A DNA stretch of 64,000 nucleotides, taken from contig NZ_WXEW01000008.1 of the NCBI RefSeq assembly GCF_009901565.1, forward strand, positions 62,001 to 126,000. The letters are read 5' to 3'. A program made the position numbers and the translations under genes. Positions within the stretch are counted from its first letter, which is position 1. Every line of letters begins with the position of its first letter. A model generated the notes under the pieces. That model ran no database searches and was not told the DNA's origin. It was given only the letters and a program-made list of their open reading frames with translations. This DNA comes from Herbidospora solisilvae (GTDB lineage Bacteria; Actinomycetota; Actinomycetes; Streptosporangiales; Streptosporangiaceae). This document shows positions 38,985 to 45,187 of this stretch, in pieces.

Positions 38985-39588
38985 GCCGCTGCCGCCGCCG
39001 GTGACCGGGGCGTAGCAGGGCCACCATCAGGGCGACCACCGGGCCGCCCATCCTCCTGATGCGCGCCATCTCCTCAGGGGTGGCGTACTGGCCTATCCAG
39101 CACAGGTCGAAGCGGATGTCGGCGCCCTTGCGGATCCGGGTCTCGGCGTCGGCCCAGTCCTTCTCGGTGACGTACTGGAGGACGACCGGGAAGATCCGGC
39201 GCTCCTCCTCCTCGATGTGCTCGTCGAGGAGCTCCGAGAGGCGCTTGAGGGCCAGGTGGAGGGGCTTGGCGTCGCCGCCGGCGGCGAACGCGTCCGCGGC
39301 GGCCCCGGCCTCGTTCAGCAGCGGGTCGAGCAGCGAGTGGTCCTCGGTCAGGTCGGCCAGATCGGCCGCGGCGCCCGCCGAGCGCTCGATCAGCGGCCAC
39401 ACGATCTCGTCCTCGCGCGTGTGGTGCTGGTGGATGGTGTGGGTGACCCGGCCCACGAAGTGGGCGATGGCCCTGGCCCGGGTGGGCGTGGTGGCCGTCA
39501 GGTGCTCGGTGAGGGCGACCAGGCGGTGCAGGTCGCCGCGCATGGCCCGGTGGATGATCCGGAGGCCGGTGAGATCGGGGGTCGTCAT
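38971..39588 (-). CDS. Hemerythrin-like (HHE) domain protein
   Basis: The product is 205 residues. The HHE cation-binding domain spans about 8-150 with the metal ligands in IIHRAMRGDLHRL, HHTREDEIVWPL, EDHSLLDPLL and LDEHIEEEERRIFP. This fold holds a di-iron centre that binds oxygen or nitric oxide. The C-terminal 45 residues are basic. It converges with the SARP gene and overlaps it by 14 bases. Confidence 0.88.
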   Translation of the reverse strand: MTTPDLTGLRIIHRAMRGDLHRLVALTEHLTATTPTRARAIAHFVGRVTHTIHQHHTREDEIVWPLIERSAGAAADLADLTEDHSLLDPLLNEAGAAADAFAAGGDAKPLHLALKRLSELLDEHIEEEERRIFPVVLQYVTEKDWADAETRIRKGADIRFDLCWIGQYATPEEMARIRRMGGPVVALMVALLRPGHRRRQRLIFG

Positions 39589-39687
39589 GCCCCGACGATG
39601 CGCCCCGGTGCTTAGCGGAGACCTGGGGTCTACTTGGTGTGGCGCATGGGGCGAAAATGACGGTGCGGGACGCTAGTTTGTCGGGCT

Positions 39688-39867
39688 ATGAGGAGTCGAT
39701 GGGTGGGGCCCGACGGCTACGCGATCGTGCCCGGGTTGTTCGGAGACCGTCAAGTGCTCCGCGTCGAACGGCATGGCCGCCACCTCGCCGACTGCTTCTC
39801 CGTCGACGAGGTCGCCCGCTTCGTCGACCTCGCCGACCTCTGTGAAGTCGTCTCCCTGCGGCCATAA
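39688..39867 (+). CDS. Small conserved protein (59 aa)
   Basis: This gene of 60 codons is hidden under frame shadows of both strands. The product starts MRSRWVGPDGYAIVPGLF and continues with QVLRVERHGRHLADC and VARFVDLADLCEVV. Short proteins with the WVGPDGY opening and a closing hydrophobic helix recur in actinomycetes, often annotated as hypothetical or transposase-like. GC3 is high. A TAGTTT box 11 bases upstream suggests a nearly leaderless transcript. Function unknown. Confidence 0.6.
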   Translation: MRSRWVGPDGYAIVPGLFGDRQVLRVERHGRHLADCFSVDEVARFVDLADLCEVVSLRP

Positions 39868-39920
39868 CAAACACCCTCAGGTAACGGTGATTTCCCGACC
39901 AGGCCGTTTACCGTCGAGAC

Positions 39921-40358
39921 ATGCGCCTGGTCACTGTGCTCGCCTTCTGTGTCGCGCTCGTCGCCTGCGGCTCCGCGCCCGACGGGATCCCGAGCCCGAC
40001 GCCCCCGCCCGGGTCCACGTCGTCGGCACCGGACGTCTACGTGCTGAACTTCTTCGGCGACGAACAGGGTTCCCCCGCCAAGAAGCCGGCCGACCTGGTG
40101 ATCTCCGAGTTCTCGACCATGAACAAGCTCCTGTGGGACAAGTGGGGCCCCGACACCGCCGTGGGCCGCGGCAAGCTGACCGGGAGCTGGTGCCTGCCCG
40201 ACTGCCTGGAGCAGCCCTACGACGCCCGGATCACCCTCTCGACCCCCGTGGGGAAGGCCGGGCGCACCTACTTCAGCAGCTACGCCATCGAGCCCGACGA
40301 CATGCAGTCTGCCCAGGAACAGGGCGCCGACCTGGTTGGGACACTCCAGACGCCGTAG
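39921..40358 (+). CDS. Putative lipoprotein
   Basis: The product is 145 residues. The signal peptide MRLVTVLAFCVALVAC ends in an LVAC lipobox, so Cys16 should be lipid-modified. A Pro/Ser/Thr-rich linker follows. The mature domain has a Cys pair in SWCLPDCLEQPY and strands such as DARITLSTPVG and TYFSSYAIEP, suggesting a small beta-rich extracytoplasmic domain. No family recognised. It precedes the tRNA-Thr gene. Confidence 0.75.
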   Translation: MRLVTVLAFCVALVACGSAPDGIPSPTPPPGSTSSAPDVYVLNFFGDEQGSPAKKPADLVISEFSTMNKLLWDKWGPDTAVGRGKLTGSWCLPDCLEQPYDARITLSTPVGKAGRTYFSSYAIEPDDMQSAQEQGADLVGTLQTP

Positions 40359-40439
40359 CCGTCCGATTGGATTTCGCATCCACTGCGGGGGACGTGTATG
40401 GTTTACCTGTCCGGGAACGCGAGAGCGAACACCGGGCCC

Positions 40440-40515
40440 GCCCCTATAGCTCAGTCGGCAGAGCGTCTCCATGGTAAGGAGAAGGTCAACGGTTCGATTC
40501 CGTTTGGGGGCTCCA
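40440..40515 (+). tRNA. tRNA-Thr (GGT)
   Basis: The cloverleaf pairs GCCCCTA with TGGGGGC (one wobble). The anticodon loop ATGGTAA gives GGT, the T-arm is GGTTCGATTCC, and CCA is encoded at 40513-40515. It stands upstream of tRNA-Met and rpmG, an order shared with mycobacteria. Confidence 0.93.
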
Positions 40516-40592
40516 AAGTCAACAGGTCCTATCCGATGAATTCGGGTGGGGCTTTTGGCTTGGCGGGTGAAAACCAATCCCCGCGAAAGTGA

Positions 40593-40620
40593 TTTGAGGA
40601 TTCACCCGTGAATTCTCAAA
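40593..40620. terminator. Hairpin between tRNA-Thr and tRNA-Met
   Basis: The arms 40593-40605 and 40608-40620 (TTTGAGGATTCAC and GTGAATTCTCAAA) pair with one mismatch. This is a likely terminator of the tRNA-Thr transcript. Confidence 0.55.
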
Positions 40621-40705
40621 CCCGTTCCCCGGCGAAATACCGCGTGTGTGGCACTCGCATGGGTCGGGTATCCTTGCGTGGCCGGTCAGTTTTCGTCGGC
40701 CTCCA

Positions 40706-40779
40706 GGCGGAGTAGCTCAGTCAGGCAGAGCAAACGGCTCATAATCGTTGTGTCGCCGGTTCAAGTCCGGCCTCCGCTA
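40706..40779 (+). tRNA. tRNA-Met (CAT, elongator)
   Basis: The acceptor GGCGGAG pairs with CTCCGCT (one wobble at the end). The anticodon loop is CTCATAA, giving CAT, and the T-arm is GGTTCAAGTCC. The first base pair is not the mismatch of initiator tRNA, so this is the elongator type. CCA is not encoded. Confidence 0.9.
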
Positions 40780-40854
40780 CTACCCTTCCGGGCACCCTTC
40801 ACAGGGACCGGTTCGGGTTGTCCAGTAGTCCCAGACGTAGAAAGGCACTCCCAC

Positions 40855-41019
40855 GTGGCTGCCACCGACGTTAGGCCGAAGATCACGCTGGCCTGCCAGG
40901 AGTGCAAGCACCGCAACTACATCACGCGGAAGAACCGGCGCAACGACCCGGATCGGCTTGAGCTGAAGAAGTACTGCCCCAACTGCAAGACTCACCAGGC
41001 TCACCGCGAGACCCGCTAG
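40855..41019 (+). CDS. rpmG: 50S ribosomal protein L33, zinc-binding type
   Basis: The product is 54 residues from GTG with AGAAAGG upstream. It contains [18 protein letters not shown] and [13 protein letters not shown]. Both CxxC pairs are present, so this is the zinc-binding (C+) version; many actinobacteria carry a second, Cys-free copy elsewhere that is used under zinc limitation. It sits in the conserved order tRNA-Thr, tRNA-Met, rpmG, hadA, hadB. Confidence 0.96.
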   Translation: MAATDVRPKITLACQECKHRNYITRKNRRNDPDRLELKKYCPNCKTHQAHRETR

Positions 41020-41082
41020 TTCCCGACGCCCGGCGGCCCCCCAGCCGCAGGCGTGGTGTGCTTGAGGCAGATTTACCAACAC

Positions 41083-41194
41083 GAGCCACGGCGGCTTAGG
41101 CCGCCTGCGACTCCTGTCTGTCAGACGAATCAGAACGCGAGCCACGACCGGTCTTCGGCCGTCCGCGTCTCCTGTCTGTCAGGCAGATTCACAA
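41083..41194. repeat. Two tandem copies of a ~56-nt element
   Basis: The 313-base gap between rpmG and hadA contains two imperfect copies starting at 41083 and 41139. Each begins GAGCCACG and contains CTCCTGTCTGTCAG (41111 and 41169), followed by CAGATTCA- or GAATCAGA-like sequence and AACGCG; a partial third copy precedes them. The first unit has a small hairpin (GGCGGC/GCCGCC). No gene was found in the gap; the rest near 41230-41330 should hold the hadA promoter. Confidence 0.6.
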
Positions 41195-41332
41195 CGCGAA
41201 AACCGGCGACGCCAATCAGGGCCGCCGGTTAGTCGCGTTTCCATCGGCGATACCTCCTCGGTTATCGGACCGTTCGGCCGTACGGTAGAACTGGTCGTCC
41301 AGCAGTACTGATCAACCACGAGGAGCGCCCCG

Positions 41333-41782
41333 ATGGCGTTGAATCGCGACTTCATTGGGCGGGCGTACTCGTCGCCCACGCCCTACGAGGTCAGCCGCCT
41401 GAAGATCAAGGAGTTCGCCGCCGCGATCGGCGACGCGAACCCGATCTACCGTGACGCCGAGGCCGCCAAGGCCGCCGGGCACCCCGACGTGGTCGCCCCG
41501 CCCACCTTCCCGATCGTGTTCGCCCTGGCGGGCGCCGGCGAGGGCCTCAACGACCCCGAGTTCGGGCTCGACTGGTCGATGGTCGTCCACGGTGAGCAGC
41601 GGTTCACCTACGACCGGCCGATCTACGCCGGCGACCGGCTCCTGTGCACCTCGACGATCTCCGAGATCCGCTCGGTGGGCCGCAACGAGTTCATCACCGT
41701 GCGCGGCGACGTCACCACGGTCGACGGCGACCCCGTGTGCACCAGCTTCAACGTCATCGTCGAGCGCGGAGGGGCGAAGTAA
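41333..41782 (+). CDS. hadA: MaoC-like dehydratase subunit, FAS1-like (HadA/HadC type)
   Basis: The product is 149 residues with a single hot-dog fold. It opens ALNRDFIGRAYSSPTPYEVSR, and its hydratase region reads AIGDANPIYRDAEAA, in which the catalytic His of the hydratase motif is replaced by Tyr. In mycobacteria this non-catalytic type (HadA or HadC) binds substrate and pairs with the catalytic HadB to dehydrate 3-hydroxyacyl-ACP. The HadB partner lies two bases downstream. In a non-mycolate organism the exact substrate is uncertain. Confidence 0.85.
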   Translation: MALNRDFIGRAYSSPTPYEVSRLKIKEFAAAIGDANPIYRDAEAAKAAGHPDVVAPPTFPIVFALAGAGEGLNDPEFGLDWSMVVHGEQRFTYDRPIYAGDRLLCTSTISEIRSVGRNEFITVRGDVTTVDGDPVCTSFNVIVERGGAK

Positions 41783-41784
41783 CC

Positions 41785-42213
41785 ATGGGCGCCACCATCA
41801 AGTGGGACGAGGTCGAGCAGGGCCAGGAGCTGCCCGCCGCCGAATACCAGGTCCAGCGGCTCAACCTGGTGATGTACGCCGGCGCGTCCGGCGACTTCAA
41901 CCCCATCCACTGGAACGAGCGGTACGCGAAGTCCGTCGGCCTGCCCGACGTCATCGCCCACGGCATGTACACGATGGCCCAGGGCGGCCGTTACGTCACC
42001 GACTGGGCCGGCGACCCGGCCGCCGTCGTCGACTACGGCGTGCGGTTCTCGTCGATGGTGGTCGTGCCCGACGACGACAAGGGCGCCACGATCAGCGTCT
42101 CCGGGATCATCGAGGAGAAACTGCCCGACAAGCGGGTGGTCGTCGTGCTGACCGCCAGGTCGGGCGACTCGCGGGTGCTCTCCAAGGCCAGGGCCGTGGT
42201 TCAGCTCGCCTGA
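41785..42213 (+). CDS. hadB: MaoC-like dehydratase, catalytic subunit (HadB type)
   Basis: The product is 142 residues. The hydratase-2 motif is intact: GDFNPIHWNERYAKSVGLP carries the catalytic Asp and His, followed by AHGMYTMA. It should form a dimer with the preceding protein. The rpmG-hadA-hadB order matches the Mycobacterium tuberculosis rpmG2-hadABC region, but no hadC follows here. A short degenerate copy of the gene end lies just downstream. Confidence 0.87.
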   Translation: MGATIKWDEVEQGQELPAAEYQVQRLNLVMYAGASGDFNPIHWNERYAKSVGLPDVIAHGMYTMAQGGRYVTDWAGDPAAVVDYGVRFSSMVVVPDDDKGATISVSGIIEEKLPDKRVVVVLTARSGDSRVLSKARAVVQLA

Positions 42214-42294
42214 TCGTGATCAGCACTGTGTGGGTGGCACTGTGTGGGTGGCGCTCCCGGCTTGAGGCCGTAGTTCAGCTTGCCTGAGCGTGGG
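42190..42294. repeat. 74-bp offset duplication of the hadB gene end
   Basis: The last codons of hadB (from about 42192) reappear with a few changes from about 42266: GGCCGTGGTTCAGCTCGCC against GGCCGTAGTTCAGCTTGCC. Between them ACTGTGTGGGTGGC is repeated twice in tandem. A recent local duplication is likely. The copy is not translated as hadB. Confidence 0.6.
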
Positions 42295-42307
42295 TAGCGC
42301 TCCCCAT

Positions 42308-43378
42308 GTGAGCACACCACCGCCGAACGTCATCGAAATCGCCGAACGCCGTGCCGCCGCCCGAGCCGACAACGACTTCGAGGCGGCCGACCGGCTGCGT
42401 CACGAACTCGCCGAGGCGGGCTGGGACGTCTACGACACGCCCGCCGGCGGCTTCGAGCTGACCGAACGCCCCCGTTACGAGATCTGGCCGAGCGTCCGGT
42501 CGATCCCGGTGTCGTCGATCGTCGCGGGCCGCCCGCCCGGCGATCCCGATCCGAAGTCGACCGTGCCCTACCCGGGCTCGATCACCGAGACCGCGCTCAA
42601 CGACGCGGGCGTCCCCTCGATGGCCGCCTCGCAGGCCCTCTGGGACGGCGCGCTGGCCACCTCCCGGGTCGACCGGCAGATCGACATCCCGAAGCTGACC
42701 GCCTCGGTGGCGCTGCTGGCCGACGGGTGGCCCGCCGACGTGCGGGCCTGCGTCTCGGCGGTGCTCGCGCACAGCGACGCCGGAGTCATCGCGCTCGACC
42801 TCGGGAACGTCGACGGCGCCGGAGACGCCCTCCACGAACTGGCCGAGGCCCATCCCGACCGGGTCCGGGTCTGGCACGTCGCCGAGAAGCCCCACTGGCG
42901 CGGCGGAACCGCCGAGTGGGGCCCGGCCCGCACCAAACTGCTCCAGCTCGACACCGCCGACGTCCACGTGGTCATGGAGACCTCGACGATCCTCGAAGGC
43001 GACGCGATCAGGCCGCTGCTGCGGGCGCTGGAGGTGCCCGACGTGGTCGGGGCCGGGTGGAAGGGCGTCGAACCCGAGCCGGGCGGCACCGAGTGGCACG
43101 ACGCGGGGGCCGGCGAGGTCACCGCGCTGCTCGGCTACCTGTTCGCGGTGAACCGGGCCAAGGCCCTGCGGGTCGGCGGATTCCCCGAGCACGCGCGCTT
43201 CTACCGCAACGCCGACCTGGAGTTCTCCCTCATGCTGCCGGGACGTCTGGTCGTACCGGAGAAGGACCTGCCGGTACGCCAGGCCCGCCACCGGGGCTAT
43301 TTCGACACCGAGGCCGGATATCGCGACGAGGAGTCGAAGCGGACCTACGACAGAGTGCTCGATCTGCTCCGCCGTTAG
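42308..43378 (+). CDS. Glycosyltransferase-like protein with CysS-tail-like N-terminus
   Basis: The product is 356 residues from GTG. Residues about 8-60 read like the C-terminal helical segment of cysteinyl-tRNA synthetase (RRAAARADNDFEAADRLRHE, then WDVYDTPAGGFEL). About 130-350 resembles a family-2 glycosyltransferase: a Rossmann-like start, VVMETSTILEGDAIRPL in the acceptor region and GYLFAVNRAKALRVGGFPE near the active-site loop. The classical DxD is not obvious. It lies between hadB and murB, which hints at a cell-envelope role. Family level only. Confidence 0.65.
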   Translation: MSTPPPNVIEIAERRAAARADNDFEAADRLRHELAEAGWDVYDTPAGGFELTERPRYEIWPSVRSIPVSSIVAGRPPGDPDPKSTVPYPGSITETALNDAGVPSMAASQALWDGALATSRVDRQIDIPKLTASVALLADGWPADVRACVSAVLAHSDAGVIALDLGNVDGAGDALHELAEAHPDRVRVWHVAEKPHWRGGTAEWGPARTKLLQLDTADVHVVMETSTILEGDAIRPLLRALEVPDVVGAGWKGVEPEPGGTEWHDAGAGEVTALLGYLFAVNRAKALRVGGFPEHARFYRNADLEFSLMLPGRLVVPEKDLPVRQARHRGYFDTEAGYRDEESKRTYDRVLDLLRR

Positions 43379-43388
43379 GCTGGCGCCC

Positions 43389-44417
43389 ATGGAAGAGGGG
43401 GTGCGGCTGGCGCCGTACACGACGTTGCGGCTGGGCGGATACGCGCGGGCCTTCGCCACCGCCGAGACCGAGGAGCGGCTCGTCGAGCTGGTCTCCGAGG
43501 CCGACCGGCGCGGTGAGCCGGTGCTGATCCTCGGCGGGGGGAGCAATCTCGTGCTCTCCGACGCCGGGTTCGACGGCCTGGTGGTCAAGGTCGGCACACG
43601 CGGGATCGCGACCTACGGCGGCCTGGTGACGGCCGCCGCGGGGGAGGACTGGGATCCGCTCGTCGAGCGCTGCGTGGCCGAGGGGCTGTCCGGGGTCGAG
43701 TGCCTGTCGGGCATCCCCGGCCTGGTCGGGTCGACCCCGATCCAGAACGTGGGCGCCTACGGGCAGGACGTCTCGCAGACCATCGTCGCCGTCCGCGTCT
43801 TCGACCGCCGCCGCCGGGAGATCGTCGACCTGGAGGCCGCGCAGTGCGGGTTCGCCTACCGCGACAGCGCCTTCAAGGGCGCCCTCGACCGGTTCGTGGT
43901 GCTCTCGGTGACGTACAACCTGGAGAACGACGAGTTGTCGCAGCCGCTGGCCTACGCGGAACTGGCCCGGAGCCTCGGCGCCGAGCCCGGTCAGCGGGTG
44001 CCGCTGGCCCAGGCTCGCGCGAGGGTGCTGGAGCTGCGCCGGGGCAAGGGCATGGTGCTCGACCCCGACGACCCCGACACCGTCAGCGCCGGGTCGTTCT
44101 TCACCAATCCGATCCTGGGCCGGGCGCAGGCCGACGAGCTCGAGAAGCTGGCCCCCGGCTATCCGCGCTGGCCCGCCGGCGACGACGCGGTGAAGGTCCC
44201 GGCCGCGTGGCTGATCGAGAACGCCGGGTTCCACAAGGGCTACGCGAAGGGCCCGGTCAGGTTGTCGACCAAGCACACCCTCGCCCTCACCAACCCCACC
44301 GGTGAGGCCACGGCCGAAGAACTCCTGGAGCTTGCCCGAGAAGTCCGGGATGGGGTCAAAGCGAAGTTCGGGGTGACCCTGGTGAATGAACCCGTGATGA
44401 TAGGCGTTAGTCTGTGA
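43389..44417 (+). CDS. murB: UDP-N-acetylenolpyruvoylglucosamine reductase
   Basis: MurB reduces the enolpyruvyl group with NADPH in peptidoglycan precursor synthesis. The product is 342 residues with a bound FAD. Visible: LGGGSNLVLSDAGFDG (FAD site), SGIPGLVGSTPIQNVGAYG, the FAYRDSAF arginine and the catalytic serine in SAGSFFTNP; the C-terminal NEPVMIGVSL closes the active site. The ATG lies ten bases after the preceding stop. A manganese riboswitch begins directly after the murB stop. Confidence 0.95.
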   Translation: MEEGVRLAPYTTLRLGGYARAFATAETEERLVELVSEADRRGEPVLILGGGSNLVLSDAGFDGLVVKVGTRGIATYGGLVTAAAGEDWDPLVERCVAEGLSGVECLSGIPGLVGSTPIQNVGAYGQDVSQTIVAVRVFDRRRREIVDLEAAQCGFAYRDSAFKGALDRFVVLSVTYNLENDELSQPLAYAELARSLGAEPGQRVPLAQARARVLELRRGKGMVLDPDDPDTVSAGSFFTNPILGRAQADELEKLAPGYPRWPAGDDAVKVPAAWLIENAGFHKGYAKGPVRLSTKHTLALTNPTGEATAEELLELAREVRDGVKAKFGVTLVNEPVMIGVSL

Positions 44418-44420
44418 GAC

Positions 44421-44533
44421 AGCCCGAAGGGGAGTAGTCCACAACACCGCCGGTCGACACACTGACGCACGCGTTCGATGAAAAGCGTGCGTCCGGCCGC
44501 GGGGGCCCGTGTGGCGGACGAGACCTTCGGCCC
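44421..44533 (+). promoter_or_regulatory. yybP-ykoY (manganese) riboswitch aptamer
   Basis: The conserved elements of RF00080 are present in order: GGGGAGTAGTCC at 44429-44440, GTCGACACACTG near 44453-44464 and GACGAGACCTTCGGCC at the 3' side. P1 pairs CCGAAGG (44424-44430) with CCTTCGG (44524-44530). This class senses Mn2+ and controls Mn exporters. It lies ahead of a GDT1-family transporter, an expected target. Confidence 0.9.
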
Positions 44534-44551
44534 GACAGTGTTACCACGCTG

Positions 44552-44590
44552 CCGGGCCGAAGTGATGCTCCCCGGCAGAACTCGGCCCGG
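44552..44590 (+). terminator. Expression-platform hairpin of the riboswitch
   Basis: CCGGGCCGA (44552-44560) pairs exactly with TCGGCCCGG (44582-44590). CGGCCCG just after the aptamer (from 44528) can compete for the same sequence, and a second alternative is CTGCCGGG/CCCCGGCAG. The hairpin ends 27 bases before the start codon, so it could block transcription or translation depending on Mn2+. Confidence 0.6.
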
Positions 44591-44617
44591 TCGCGCTGAT
44601 GCGAAAGGCGACCCCGA

Positions 44618-45187
44618 GTGGAAGCGTTCTGGATCTCCCTCGCCGTGATCTTCGTGGCGGAGCTGGGCGACAAGAGCCAGCTCATGGCCATGACCTTCGC
44701 CACCAGGTTCCGGCCCCTTCCGGTCCTGGCCGGCATCACGATCGCGACGACCGTCGTCCACCTGTTCTCCGTCGCGCTCGGCGGTCTCATCGGTGACCAC
44801 CTCCCGACCACCGCGATCTCCATCGTGGCCGGCCTCGCGTTCCTCGGCTTCGCGGCCTGGACGCTGCGCGGCGACGCCCTCACCGACGAGGAGGCCGCGA
44901 AGGCCAAGCGGGCCACCAAGTCGGTGCTGCTGGCCGTGACGGTCGCGTTCTTCCTGAGCGAGCTCGGCGACAAGACCATGCTCGCCACCATCACCCTGGC
45001 CACCCAGTACGGCTGGGTCGGCACCTGGATCGGCTCGACGGTCGGCATGGTGGCCGCCGACGCCCTGGCCATCGTGGTCGGCGGCCTGCTGGGCCGGCAC
45101 CTGCCGGAGAAGTGGATCAGGTATGGCGCCGCCGCCGCGTTCGCCGTCTTCGGCGTGCTCCTGCTGCTGGAGCCGCTGTGGGGCTAG
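44618..45187 (+). CDS. TMEM165/GDT1-family transporter (probable Mn2+ exporter)
   Basis: The product is 189 residues with six helices in two inverted halves. Each half has the family motif E-x-GDK: AELGDKSQLMAMTF near residue 15 and SELGDKTMLATITL near 110, which form the cation path. GDT1/MneA proteins export Mn2+ (or exchange Ca2+/Mn2+ for H+). The GTG start has GAAAGG upstream. Control by the manganese riboswitch directly upstream strongly supports Mn2+ as the ligand. Its stop shares CTAG with the convergent LAL regulator. Confidence 0.93.
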   Translation: MEAFWISLAVIFVAELGDKSQLMAMTFATRFRPLPVLAGITIATTVVHLFSVALGGLIGDHLPTTAISIVAGLAFLGFAAWTLRGDALTDEEAAKAKRATKSVLLAVTVAFFLSELGDKTMLATITLATQYGWVGTWIGSTVGMVAADALAIVVGGLLGRHLPEKWIRYGAAAAFAVFGVLLLLEPLWG

